From Sinorhizobium garamanticum (GTDB taxonomy: Bacteria; Pseudomonadota; Alphaproteobacteria; Rhizobiales; Rhizobiaceae): 64,000 nucleotides of DNA. The stretch is from positions 744,001 to 808,000 of the forward strand of contig NZ_CP120374.1 in assembly GCF_029892065.1 (NCBI RefSeq), read 5' to 3'. The stretch's first letter is position 1, and each line of letters begins with the position of its first letter. A program made the translations under genes and the position numbers. This document shows, in pieces, positions 55,515 through 64,000 of this stretch. The notes below the pieces were generated by a model that saw only the letters and a program-made list of their open reading frames with translations, was not told where the DNA came from and did not search any database.

Positions 55515-57281
55515 ATGCCACCGGACACCAGCACGACCCGTCTCGCGGACGTCATGGGCGCCATACGTCGGCAGTTCCCGCTGCTGATCGTGCTGAGCTG
55601 CCTTCTCAACCTGCTGCTCCTCGTCGCCAGCATCTACATGCTGCAGGTCTATGACCGGGTGCTCTCGAGCGGGTCGCTGGACACGCTGCTGTGGCTGACG
55701 CTGATCGCGATCTTCGCCGTCGTGATCTACGGTGCGCTCGAGCAGGCAAGGCGCGTGGTCCTCGGCCGCGCCGCCGGCTGGCTCGACGCCGAGCTCAACG
55801 TGCCGATGCTGAGGCGCGCCATGGACGTGCGGCTCGCGGGAAAGGAGGGGCGCGCCGGCACCCGTGATGTGGCCGATCTGCGGACCTTTTATGCGGGCGA
55901 TGCCGTGCTCGCCTTTCTCGACATGCCCTGGAGCGTAATCTTCCTCGCCTTCATCTGGGCCCTGCACCCGGCACTGGGCGTGGTTGCCACGGCCGGTGCC
56001 TTCGTCCTAATGGGGCTCGCCCTGGCGAACGACGCACTGACACGGGACAGGCAGAAGCGCGTCGCAGGCGTCATCAAGACCCACCAGGAGAACGCCATGC
56101 GCTATGTCGATGCCGGCGAGACGATCTCGCCTCTCGGCATGGCACGGGCAGTCTTCGACCGCTGGCGCCGCCGCCAGGCCGAGGTGGTGGCCGAGCAGCA
56201 GCTATTGGCCGATCGGACGACCACGATCCTTTCGATTTCGCGCAGCCTCCGGCTGATCCTGCAAATTGCCATCCTGGCTGCCGGCGCCTATTTCGTCATC
56301 CTCGGCGAGATAACCGCGGGCGCCATGATTGCCGGCTCGATCGTCATGGGCCGGGCGCTCGCCCCGATCGAACGGGCGACCGGCGCCTGGCGTGCCTTCG
56401 TCGCAGCGCGGAGCGCGCATGCGAACTTGAAGGAGCTCTTCGCCGGCACGTCACGCGATGCGCGCGACCGCGTCGCCCTCCCCCGCCCCAAAGGCGGGCT
56501 TGTCTTCGAAAACGTGTTCTATCTCCCTCCCGGCTGTCAGGAGCCGGTCCTCAGCGCCATTAGCTTCGCGATTAACCCGGGCGAGAACTGTGCCGTGGTC
56601 GGCCCATCGGGCGCCGGCAAGTCGACCCTCTGCCGCCTCGCGGTCGGCGCCTGGAAACCGACCAAGGGCCATGTGCGCCTCGACGCGGCCGACGTTTTCG
56701 ACTGGGATCCGGAGGATCTCGGCCCGCATATCGGCTATTTGCCGCAGCAGGTCGAGCTCTTGCCGGGCACGGTTGCCCAGAACATCGCACGCTTTCGCGA
56801 AGTGGACAGCAACGCGCTGATCCGGGCAACTGAGGTCGCCGGCGTGCACGAACTGATCCTCTCATTGCCAGACGGCTACGAAACCGAGATCGCCCTGCAC
56901 TCGCAGCGGATCTCGCTCGGCCAGCGGCAGCGCCTCGGACTTGCGCGCGCCCTGTACGGCGATCCGTCCTTCGTCGTGTTGGATGAGCCGAACGCGAACA
57001 TGGACGAGGCCGGGGACCGCGCCCTGATCGAAGTGCTGACTACACTCAAGCAGCTTCGAACGACGGTCCTGATCGTCACCCACCGCGCTTCGGTGCTGAC
57101 GTGCGCCGACAAGGTCCTGGCACTTCACAACGGCACCGTCGCAGCCTTCGGTCCGCGCGAGAAGATGGTGCGGCCGGTCCAGCCGGCCGGATCAACGGCC
57201 GCGAGGCCGTTGCACGCGCCTCGTCTCGAGGAGCCATCGCAAATCCCTGGCCGCGAGAACCGCCTTAAAGCGGGGGAATGA
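55515..57281 (+). CDS. Type I secretion ABC exporter (PrtD/LapB-like)
   Basis: Inner-membrane exporter of 588 residues with a six-helix membrane domain (about 20-300) fused to an ATPase domain. Walker A is GPSGAGKST, the signature reads ISLGQRQRLGLARAL, Walker B is FVVLDEPNANMD and the switch histidine is in VTHRAS. No N-terminal C39-like domain is present, so it is PrtD-type. GGAAGG lies before the ATG. It works with the fusion protein encoded four bases downstream and an outer-membrane TolC encoded elsewhere. Confidence 0.92.
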   Translation: MPPDTSTTRLADVMGAIRRQFPLLIVLSCLLNLLLLVASIYMLQVYDRVLSSGSLDTLLWLTLIAIFAVVIYGALEQARRVVLGRAAGWLDAELNVPMLRRAMDVRLAGKEGRAGTRDVADLRTFYAGDAVLAFLDMPWSVIFLAFIWALHPALGVVATAGAFVLMGLALANDALTRDRQKRVAGVIKTHQENAMRYVDAGETISPLGMARAVFDRWRRRQAEVVAEQQLLADRTTTILSISRSLRLILQIAILAAGAYFVILGEITAGAMIAGSIVMGRALAPIERATGAWRAFVAARSAHANLKELFAGTSRDARDRVALPRPKGGLVFENVFYLPPGCQEPVLSAISFAINPGENCAVVGPSGAGKSTLCRLAVGAWKPTKGHVRLDAADVFDWDPEDLGPHIGYLPQQVELLPGTVAQNIARFREVDSNALIRATEVAGVHELILSLPDGYETEIALHSQRISLGQRQRLGLARALYGDPSFVVLDEPNANMDEAGDRALIEVLTTLKQLRTTVLIVTHRASVLTCADKVLALHNGTVAAFGPREKMVRPVQPAGSTAARPLHAPRLEEPSQIPGRENRLKAGE

Positions 57282-57284
57282 AAC

Positions 57285-58826
57285 ATGTTCGATAAGCTGG
57301 AACTGGTTGGGATTGCTGTTGGCGACATCGAAATGCAGCTGTCCCGCGCCATTGACAGGCTGCAGGCCGGTTACGCCGTGGCGATCGCCGCCATCCATGA
57401 TCAGTTGGCGCTTGCCGGCATCGCATTGAGCGAAACGGCCATTGCAGTCATCATACTGGCGACTGCGGCAATCGCTTTCCTCGCCCTCGCGCGAATGCTG
57501 CGCCCCGGCAAGCGGCCCAGCGCCGAGACGTCGCCGGATCCGCTCGCGGCGGCCACCAGGATGCCGCGACGTCTGGGGCTCCTGGCCGTCACGCTGTTCC
57601 TTCTGGTGCTCGGCGGCTGGTCCGTGCTCGCCCCGTTGGCGAGCGCAGCGCTCGCCCCCGGCGTCGTCAGCCCCGACGGGTACCGCAAGACCATTCAGCA
57701 CCTCGAAGGCGGGATCGTTCGGTCGATCCATGTCCGGGAGGGTGACATGGTCAGCGCCGGAGATCCGCTGATTACTCTCGATGACACGAAGGCCAAGTCT
57801 CAGGACGCGGAAATTCGGGAGCGACTTCTGCACGTTCTGGCGACCGAGGCTCGGCTCGAGGCCGAGCGCACCGACGCTGCCGAAATCAGCTTCCCCGAGT
57901 TTCTCCTTCGCAGCAGCTCCGCGGACCTGCAGCGATTGATGGAGGGGCAGCGGCAATTGTTCGCCAGCCGGCAAGCGGCACATCGCGGTCGCATCCAGAT
58001 CCTCCAGGCGCGCGTCCGCCAGCTCGAGGAGCAGAATGCCGGCCTGCGGGAGGTGATCGCCGCCGAAGTCGATCAGATCGCATTGATCGACGAAGAAATC
58101 TCGGCCGCGCAGGATCTTTTCGAGAAGCATTTGGAGCGCAAGCCGCGAATACTGGCGCTCAAGCGTCATCGGGCCGATATCGCAGCCGCAAAGGCAGCCA
58201 ATCGGGCGAAGATCGCCGAGAACGCACAAGCCATGGGCGAAACCGATCTGCAGCTGCTTACGATCGCCGAGGAGCGCCAGGAAAAGCTCGGTTCGGAGCT
58301 CGCTGAGATGCGCCGGATCCTGGCGGAGCTCAAAAGCCAGCTGCCGTCGCGCGAGGACATACTCGAGCGCACAGTCATTCGCGCACCGGTGGCTGGCACG
58401 GTGATGAACCTCCACGTGACGACGGAGAGCGGCGTGATAGAGCCGGGACAGGCGCTGCTCGACCTCGTTCCGAACGACAGCGGAGTGGTCATCGACGCCC
58501 GGGTCCGACCGACCGACATCGAACGCGTCAGACCCGGCATGTCCGCCCGCGTGATCCTCACGGCCTATCGGCAGCGGAGCCTGCCGCTCATTCACGGCCG
58601 GCTGCGCTCGATCTCAGCCGATGCGATCGCCGATGAACGAACGGGCGTGACCTATTTCCTTGCAAAAGTGGCGGTCGCTCCGGCAGATCTATCAAAGCTC
58701 GAGGACGTGCACCTCATTCCTGGCATGCCGGCCGAGGTCATGCTCATGGACGGCGAGCAGAGCCTGTTCCAATATCTGCTTAGCCCGATCCTCGACAGCC
58801 GCCGGCGAGGCCTTATCGAAAACTGA
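57285..58826 (+). CDS. Type I secretion membrane fusion protein (HlyD/PrtE-like) with extra N-terminal domain
   Basis: A periplasmic adaptor of 513 residues. The core from about residue 95 is usual: a membrane helix (about 97-117), a lipoyl half with KTIQHLEGGIVRSIHVREG, a long coiled-coil hairpin (about 165-350), then VIRAPVAGTVMNLHV and a beta-barrel part with RPGMSARVILTAY. Unusually, about 90 residues with an additional membrane helix (about 51-71) precede it, where most relatives begin near the first helix. That adds a second membrane span before the adaptor domain. It follows the exporter gene by three bases. Confidence 0.88.
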   Translation: MFDKLELVGIAVGDIEMQLSRAIDRLQAGYAVAIAAIHDQLALAGIALSETAIAVIILATAAIAFLALARMLRPGKRPSAETSPDPLAAATRMPRRLGLLAVTLFLLVLGGWSVLAPLASAALAPGVVSPDGYRKTIQHLEGGIVRSIHVREGDMVSAGDPLITLDDTKAKSQDAEIRERLLHVLATEARLEAERTDAAEISFPEFLLRSSSADLQRLMEGQRQLFASRQAAHRGRIQILQARVRQLEEQNAGLREVIAAEVDQIALIDEEISAAQDLFEKHLERKPRILALKRHRADIAAAKAANRAKIAENAQAMGETDLQLLTIAEERQEKLGSELAEMRRILAELKSQLPSREDILERTVIRAPVAGTVMNLHVTTESGVIEPGQALLDLVPNDSGVVIDARVRPTDIERVRPGMSARVILTAYRQRSLPLIHGRLRSISADAIADERTGVTYFLAKVAVAPADLSKLEDVHLIPGMPAEVMLMDGEQSLFQYLLSPILDSRRRGLIEN

Positions 58827-58891
58827 GACGGCATCAGCGAAGGGCTGAGTTTCCGAGCTGTCCGTAATGCAGAGCTTGAGATGGGAGAGAT

Positions 58892-60130
58892 ATGAGTGGG
58901 ATCCTTGATGCCGTTGTAATAGGTGCTGGCTCTGCCGGACTCGGCGTCAGCCAGGTCCTGAAACAACTATCTCTCGATCACCTGGTGCTTGAGCGCAGCC
59001 GGATCGGTGAGACATGGCGGACGCAGCGCTGGGACTCGTTTCGGCTGAATTCGCCGAAGATACGCTCGATGCTGCCCGGCGATTCCTTTGATGGGCCAGA
59101 TCCTTGGGGTGCTAGCACGCAGCATGAATTTGTCGCCTATCTCGAAAGTTACGCTGCACGGCACAAGCTGCCGGTGCGAACGGAGACTCCGGTACTCGAA
59201 ATGACGAGAGACAACGGGCTATTTCAGGTGGCAACGCCGGCTTGCACCCTTCGGTCCCGCAACGTCGTCGTTGCTACCGGCAGTCTGAATTGTCCGATGC
59301 GGCCGCATTGGTCAGCGGAATTGCCACTGGCACTCCCGCAACTCGATTGCTCCGCCTACCGCAATGCGGCCGAACTTGAGCGCGGTGCGGTGCTGGTGGT
59401 TGGCAGCGGCCAGTCGGGAGGCCAGATTGCAGAGGATCTAGTGCTGGCCGGGCGATCGGTCTTTCTGGCGACCAGCCGCGCGGGCCGTCTTGTGCGCTGT
59501 TATCGCGGCGGCGACATTTTTAATTGGATGACCCTCTCCGGTTTTCTGGACGTGCAGCGCGAAACCCTCATTCTACCCTCAGGGAAATTGCCGCCGCGGG
59601 CCTTGCTTGGTGCCACTCACACAATCAGTCTGCAATCGCTGAGTGCTCAGGGTGTCGTATTGCTTGGGCGCTTTACAGGCGTCGAAAATGGCACTCTTCA
59701 GTTCGGCGATGAGGTGAGGGAGCATATTCGCTTTGCCGACGACAGCTCAGCCGAGGTCAAGCGCTTTCTTGATCGGTACATCGCGAGTGCCGGTCTTGAC
59801 GCCCCACCACCAGAGGAAGACCCTGCCGAGACGATTGCCGCAAGACTACCTGATCCACCGATCCGCTCAATCGACTGGGCGACGATCGGCATTCGATCGG
59901 TGATATGGTGCACCGGCTTCAAAGGTAATTTCCGATGGGTGCATATCAACGGTGCGCTCGACGCAGCCGGCCAACCGGTCCACAGAGACGGGATCGGGAT
60001 CATCCCCGGCCTTTATTTCACCGGCCTTGATTTCGCATCGACGCGAAAGTCGGGCACCATACCTGGAGTTGCCGAAGAGGCAACCCGGCTCGCCAACCAC
60101 CTGGCAAAGAGAGCACGCGACATCGCCTAA
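58892..60130 (+). CDS. Flavin-dependent monooxygenase-like oxidoreductase (CzcO/FMO type)
   Basis: FAD- and NADPH-binding protein of 412 residues. The FAD motif is VVIGAGSAGLGVSQ near residue 8, the second dinucleotide motif VLVVGSGQSGGQIAEDL near 170, and IWCTGFKGNFRW is the ATG-like motif toward the end. GGGAGA lies before the ATG. Relatives oxidise small organic compounds with oxygen; the substrate is unknown. It follows the secretion cluster by 65 bases on the same strand and may be cotranscribed. Confidence 0.87.
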   Translation: MSGILDAVVIGAGSAGLGVSQVLKQLSLDHLVLERSRIGETWRTQRWDSFRLNSPKIRSMLPGDSFDGPDPWGASTQHEFVAYLESYAARHKLPVRTETPVLEMTRDNGLFQVATPACTLRSRNVVVATGSLNCPMRPHWSAELPLALPQLDCSAYRNAAELERGAVLVVGSGQSGGQIAEDLVLAGRSVFLATSRAGRLVRCYRGGDIFNWMTLSGFLDVQRETLILPSGKLPPRALLGATHTISLQSLSAQGVVLLGRFTGVENGTLQFGDEVREHIRFADDSSAEVKRFLDRYIASAGLDAPPPEEDPAETIAARLPDPPIRSIDWATIGIRSVIWCTGFKGNFRWVHINGALDAAGQPVHRDGIGIIPGLYFTGLDFASTRKSGTIPGVAEEATRLANHLAKRARDIA

Positions 60131-60442
60131 GCGAGCGAGCGGGTAGCCGGCGCTCCGACGCCGACATTGTGCTCAATGTTTATAGGGAAGGGCCACGGGA
60201 CGCTCGATCTTCAGGACGCCCAAGCGGTCCTTGAGAGCTGCGGAGGTAGTAAATTGAGCACCTGAACACTTGCTCTGCTGCAACGACTTTGTCGCAACTT
60301 CCGAATGGAGCGATGATTCTACTCCGGGCGCGGCAGCTACGCCTTGCGCACGGGGATCGAACCTTTCTCGGACGTCTGCCTTCAGATCTTGAAGGTTTCG
60401 ACAGAAGGATGAGACGGTTCCCATGGCGACGGCGAGAAGGCT
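60131..60442. other. Gap between the monooxygenase and the cyclase gene
   Basis: No supported gene. The two flanking genes converge here, and a minus-strand frame with LKDRLGVLKIERPVALPYKH near its end looks mildly protein-like but has no start signal. Confidence 0.35.
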
Positions 60443-62215
60443 CTATTGCGCCGCGATGTCGTTCGCTGCTGGCAAGCCGTCGTCCGCGCCCGCTTTGACA
60501 AGGCCCTCCCGGATGTGTTGCGTGTCGGATTCCTGAGCGTAGTGTAACGTTGCAAGGAAGGATTCGATGCCGAAGTCGGGCGCGAGCGCCCTGACCTTGT
60601 TCATGTGCGCAGAAGCAGCAGTGTTGTCGCCGAGCCACCCGTAGCAGGCGGCGACGAAAGCGTGCTGGACGTGGTCCATCACCGAAAGATGCATGAATGC
60701 CTCGATCGCTTCCGCGTACTGCCGCGCGGTGAAATGCGCCTTGCCGAGATGGCTCCAGAACCGTTCCGGGTGGTGGGGATTGAGCCGCATAGCCTTGCGG
60801 ATCCACTCGCCCCCTTCTTCCGGCCGACCAAGCCACGTCAGCAGTTCGCCCTGCTGGACCACCACCAAGTCGTAGTTTGGATTAATCGAAAGGGCACGCT
60901 CCTGGTGATAACGCGCCGTCGTCAGCTCGTTGTTGTTCACGTTCACGGCGGCGAGAATGCGATGCACGTCGGCGTCATTTTCATCGATCGCCAGCGCCCG
61001 TTCAAGCTCGGCAATGATTTCGGCCCATACCGCGTCCTTGTCCTCGCACCAGCCGTGCACCCACGCTTGCCCGAGGATGCAGGCCCGCCAAGCGTGGGCA
61101 TGCGCATAACCAGGGTCGAGTGCTAGTGCCCTGTCTATCAGCGCCTGCGCTTGCTCGTTGTCCGCGACGGTGCCCCGGTGATGCAGCACCTTGGCTGTGA
61201 GAGCGCACTCGTAGGCGGCCATGTTCGCCGGCTTTATGCGGGCGAGCTGGTCCCGCTGCGAGGCCTCAAGACGACCTGGCAAAGTGGCTGCTATCGCCGC
61301 CGTGACCTCATCCTGAATAGCGAAGATGTCGTCCAGTCTTCGGTCGTATTTATCGGCCCAGACATGAGCATCGTTGACCGCGTCGATGAGCTGGACCGTC
61401 ACCCGCACCCTGTCGCCGATCTTTCGGACACTGCCTTCTACCAGGTACTGGGCACCCAGCTTCTCGGCCACTTCGCGCACGTTCACAGCTTGGTTCTTGT
61501 AGACGAAACTGGAATTGCGCGAAATGACGAAGAGCTCGTGGCGGCGGGACAGCTCGGTGATGATATCCTCGGTCAAGCCGTCGGCGAAAAATTCCTGCTC
61601 GGGGTCGCCGCTCATGTTGTCGAACGGCAGAACAACGATCGCGGGCTTGGAAACGGCGCGCTTCGCGTCCTTCTTCTCCGTTGAGTCCGGCAAGACGGAG
61701 CCCTCGAGTCCGATACGAAAAAGATGTGCAGGACGGCTGATGTTCTTCAGCATCTTCTCGCCCAGATCCTCGATGGGGACTTCGAGACGGTCGGCAATCT
61801 GCGTCGCCACCGCAGCGGTGACGCAGATGCCGCCCACATCAGCCAATTGTTGGATGCGGGCGGCGATATTCACGCCATCGCCGAAGATGTCGTCGTCGTC
61901 GAAAATGATATCACCGAGGTTGATGCCGATCCTGAATTCGATCCGCCGATCCTGAGGCACGTCCGAATTGCGTCGCTTCATGCGCTGTTGGATCTCCACG
62001 GCGCATTTCACCGCGTCGGTCACACTCTGGAATTCCACAAGCATGCCGTCACCCGTCGTCTTGATGATCCGGCCCTCGTTCTTGGCAATGGCGGGATCGA
62101 TCAGTTCTATTCGGTGCGTTCTGAGGCGGGCGATGGTGCCTGCTTCGTCGGCCTCCATCAGTCGGCTATAACCTGCCATATCGGCAGCCAGGATTGCGGC
62201 TAGTCTCTGTTTCAT
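60443..62215 (-). CDS. Class III adenylate cyclase with TPR domains
   Basis: A 590-residue protein with a cyclase homology domain (about 1-170), a FlgO/TolB-like domain (about 190-310, starting KPAIVVLPFDNMSGDPEQE) and TPR repeats to the end. The catalytic set is complete: metal aspartates in ILAADMAGYS and TTGDGMLVEF, and GDGVNIAARI with the transition-state asparagine and arginine. Unlike the relative at 24326 it has no membrane helix, so it is cytoplasmic. It should make cAMP from ATP; the TPR part probably senses a partner. The ribosome site is weak. Confidence 0.88.
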   Translation of the reverse strand: MKQRLAAILAADMAGYSRLMEADEAGTIARLRTHRIELIDPAIAKNEGRIIKTTGDGMLVEFQSVTDAVKCAVEIQQRMKRRNSDVPQDRRIEFRIGINLGDIIFDDDDIFGDGVNIAARIQQLADVGGICVTAAVATQIADRLEVPIEDLGEKMLKNISRPAHLFRIGLEGSVLPDSTEKKDAKRAVSKPAIVVLPFDNMSGDPEQEFFADGLTEDIITELSRRHELFVISRNSSFVYKNQAVNVREVAEKLGAQYLVEGSVRKIGDRVRVTVQLIDAVNDAHVWADKYDRRLDDIFAIQDEVTAAIAATLPGRLEASQRDQLARIKPANMAAYECALTAKVLHHRGTVADNEQAQALIDRALALDPGYAHAHAWRACILGQAWVHGWCEDKDAVWAEIIAELERALAIDENDADVHRILAAVNVNNNELTTARYHQERALSINPNYDLVVVQQGELLTWLGRPEEGGEWIRKAMRLNPHHPERFWSHLGKAHFTARQYAEAIEAFMHLSVMDHVQHAFVAACYGWLGDNTAASAHMNKVRALAPDFGIESFLATLHYAQESDTQHIREGLVKAGADDGLPAANDIAAQ

Positions 62216-62802
62216 CGAATTGCCAAAGAATGCGCCATCTCCGGACTGGCAGATCGGCGGCCCGGGGCGATTCTAACGCAGCGCAGCGCGATCGCCTATC
62301 TTTAAATTAGCGCCTTCTTTCGAAGGAGGTTAAGCGCCGCACGGGGAAAGGGGCAATCATCGGCCGTAATGAGGCCGCTGTCCCTTTATAACTGTGCGGC
62401 ATCGATCTGAAAACCGTGACCCAGCGCCTCGAATGGGCACCCGGGCGAGAAACGCCAGCAGCACGCCCGTTGTCGCCGGGTAGACGGTTCCAATCCTCCC
62501 GGCGACGGATCGGACCGCCTCAGCCGACAGTCCGATGTCGCCGAGGATCCCCACCGCGCGATCGTAGAACACCTCCCCTCGCCCGCGCACATCGACCGGT
62601 TTGCTGCTGTTGCATTTGAAGTGCTGAGCACGGCGGACCGACGCTACGAAATGCCGGTTGAGGAGCGATGGTACGCCTCAATTCGGGGCGTCCATCCTGA
62701 CCGGACCGTCAATCGATAGACGATGGGTTGTGCAAAGTTTGAGTTGACCGTTTTCGATGGCGAGGCGACACTTGCAACCTGCAGCAAGACAGGAGGAAAA
62801 TG
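62216..62802. other. Gap with an unassigned open frame
   Basis: A plus-strand frame without a start codon is open from about 62417 to a TAG near 62717. It reads DPHRAIVEHLPSPAHIDRFA and then EVLSTADRRYEMPVEERWYA, which looks like coding sequence, probably a 5'-truncated gene. I cannot assign a family. Confidence 0.35.
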
Positions 62803-63108
62803 ATGGTCGAGCCAGACCCCTGGCGCCACATGGCAAGCGCGCCGAAAGACGGCCGTCGGATCCTCGTTACGATCCGCCCGTCTGAACAGGGGGCGGCAGA
62901 AGTTGACCTCGCATATTGGTCGAATGGCGATCAGTTCGGTGCAGAAGGTTGGCGCGCCTCTGACTCCTCGCCCGGCCGCATCATCGAATACGCCGAGCCC
63001 GAATTGAAGTGCTGGATGCCGATGCCCTCGGCCAATCTCGATCGCACCTCGATGCCCTCACCCTGGGAAGGCGAAGACGAGCGAGAGCTCGACGGGTCAG
63101 GGATTTAA
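62803..63108 (+). CDS. Small hypothetical protein
   Basis: A 101-residue soluble protein. AGGAGG is six bases before the ATG at 62803; an ATG at 62800 is closer to it and less likely. The start reads MVEPDPWRHMASAPKDGRRI, followed by VDLAYWSNGDQFGAEGWRAS and a CWMPMP motif, which recalls DUF551-like proteins of phage and rhizobial origin. The 328 bases after it show no gene. Confidence 0.65.
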   Translation: MVEPDPWRHMASAPKDGRRILVTIRPSEQGAAEVDLAYWSNGDQFGAEGWRASDSSPGRIIEYAEPELKCWMPMPSANLDRTSMPSPWEGEDERELDGSGI

Positions 63109-63436
63109 GAACTCGCTCCGCCATGTTGCGAAGATGATACGCAGCGAGTGGAGAAATCCAGTTGAGCTATCCACAACCATCCTTGCGATGGAATATCAAT
63201 ATCTTCGGAAGTGCCATGCGATAGCTCGGTATTTCTGAGCACCTCTCCCAATCCTATTCATCATGACTGCGTTTAGCTGACTTCCTCGTACACGACGGGG
63301 TCAAAAGAACTCTTGAAACGTGCGCTTGCAGCCTGGGGGAACGTCAATCCGATGTAACGGTCGCCTCGAACGGAACCGAACCGCAGAAACACACTGTTAC
63401 GTCGGAAAGGTAGGTCTCAAATTGCAAAGCGCCTAG

Positions 63437-64000
63437 TCAGGCTTTGAAGCGATCAAATGCAGTCAGGCGTTTGCTCGGCGGATCGGCTTCATCCCATTGA
63501 TAAATTTCCGCGCGGAGATACCGAAGCTCGTCGTCGAGTGCCTCTTCAGCAATCTCGACCCACCAGGACTTAGGGCGGCCATCGCTGCCGTCCGACCAAC
63601 GATAACCGCGCGCCTTGAGGTGATCCTTCATGTCGAATGGGCTGTTTTCCGCGAAGACGCGGACACGAGATCGCCGGCTTGCTTCATAGAGCTCCGCAAA
63701 CGGCGGCCGCCCCGGCTCTCCCCTCACCTTATCGAGAACTTCGAGCAGGGCAAAGCAGTCGTCGACGGCCCTATGGCCCTCATGGAAATAACCCGCCTGC
63801 CCGATCAGGTAACCAAGCTTGGTGCCTTCGAAGCCGCGGGAGGCCCAGTCGATCTCCGAGACCGAGCAAGCCCATGCCTTTCCCGCGAAGATGGGCGAGA
63901 AGGCCTCACAGAACGGCCGATCGAAGCCGGCATTATGTGCAATGATCAGATCGGCAGGTTCAATGATGGCGCGCAGCTGACGGAGGTCGATCATCTGGCC
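63437..64000 (-). CDS. 3'-5' exonuclease (DnaQ/RNase T fold), cut by the window end
   Basis: The N-terminus is beyond the window. The visible part has the ExoII motif IAHNAGFDRPF and the ExoIII motif HRAVDDCFALLEVL, with the usual acidic residues, so it belongs to the DEDDh-type exonucleases related to the proofreading subunit. A C-terminal part of about 90 residues with RGYRWSDGSDGRPKSWW is an extra domain found in standalone members. It degrades single-stranded DNA ends. Confidence 0.85.
   Translation of the reverse strand, partial: GQMIDLRQLRAIIEPADLIIAHNAGFDRPFCEAFSPIFAGKAWACSVSEIDWASRGFEGTKLGYLIGQAGYFHEGHRAVDDCFALLEVLDKVRGEPGRPPFAELYEASRRSRVRVFAENSPFDMKDHLKARGYRWSDGSDGRPKSWWVEIAEEALDDELRYLRAEIYQWDEADPPSKRLTAFDRFKA

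Noticed and set aside
60173..60424. Minus-strand 83-codon frame downstream of the cyclase gene
   Set aside because: No start signal and no family recognised; only its last residues look protein-like.
62357..62590. Minus-strand 77-codon frame as a gene
   Set aside because: No ribosome site before its ATG, and the opposite plus-strand frame reads more like protein.

Overview
The window looks like an accessory region of a Sinorhizobium/Ensifer-type alphaproteobacterium (Rhizobiaceae). The reasons are the GC-rich codon use, the rhizobial small proteins (a DUF6074-like protein, a NepR-like protein), several class III adenylate cyclases with TPR tails, and a double-hairpin intergenic element at 7944-8047 whose sequence I recall as highly repeated in Sinorhizobium genomes. 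No tRNA, rRNA or CRISPR array was seen. IS remnants, broken genes and many separate ABC uptake systems suggest a megaplasmid or chromid. No database search was possible, so family names come from motif recognition.

Left part (1-13 kb): an orphan polysaccharide-export permease and a purU relic, then a coherent catabolic locus. A leftward operon (10441 to 1653) encodes a GntR regulator, a peptide-type solute-binding protein, two permeases, a DapA-family aldolase, two ATPases and a type I sulfatase. A divergent pair encodes a second DapA-family aldolase and a second sulfatase. A perfect 10-bp inverted repeat lies between the two arms. The genes imply uptake, desulfation and aldol cleavage of an unknown sulfated substrate.

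Mobile and decayed part (13-18 kb): a complete IS66-family element with matching ends, a perfect 8-bp target duplication, a frameshifted tnpC and an unrelated passenger ORF. It is followed by truncated IS481-like and IS66-like ends and a broken WYL regulator.

Middle part (18-31 kb): a TPR protein; a LysR regulator divergent from an SDR and an F420-reductase-like protein; a YdhR-like monooxygenase; a truncated ankyrin protein; a cyclase-TPR protein; a GNAT acetyltransferase; and a cyclase fused to a LysR effector-binding domain with an in-frame amber codon. Several very small genes occur here.

31-43.4 kb: a LacI-regulated sugar ABC transporter operon with a DUF2961 (GH172) glycosidase and an operator array upstream of lacI; an AraC regulator; a periplasmic aldehyde oxidoreductase operon (PaoABC-like); and a frameshifted nnrU.

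44-51 kb: sparse DNA with a LuxR-type regulator, a Fic protein whose start codon sits in a repeated palindrome, a periplasmic cupin, and small or degenerate genes (DUF6074, HEPN, YbjQ relic, NepR-like, NYN relic).

51-64 kb: a type I secretion cluster (a 1336-residue repeat protein, an ABC exporter and a membrane fusion protein), a flavoprotein monooxygenase, another cyclase-TPR protein, a small hypothetical gene, and a 3'-5' exonuclease cut by the window end.
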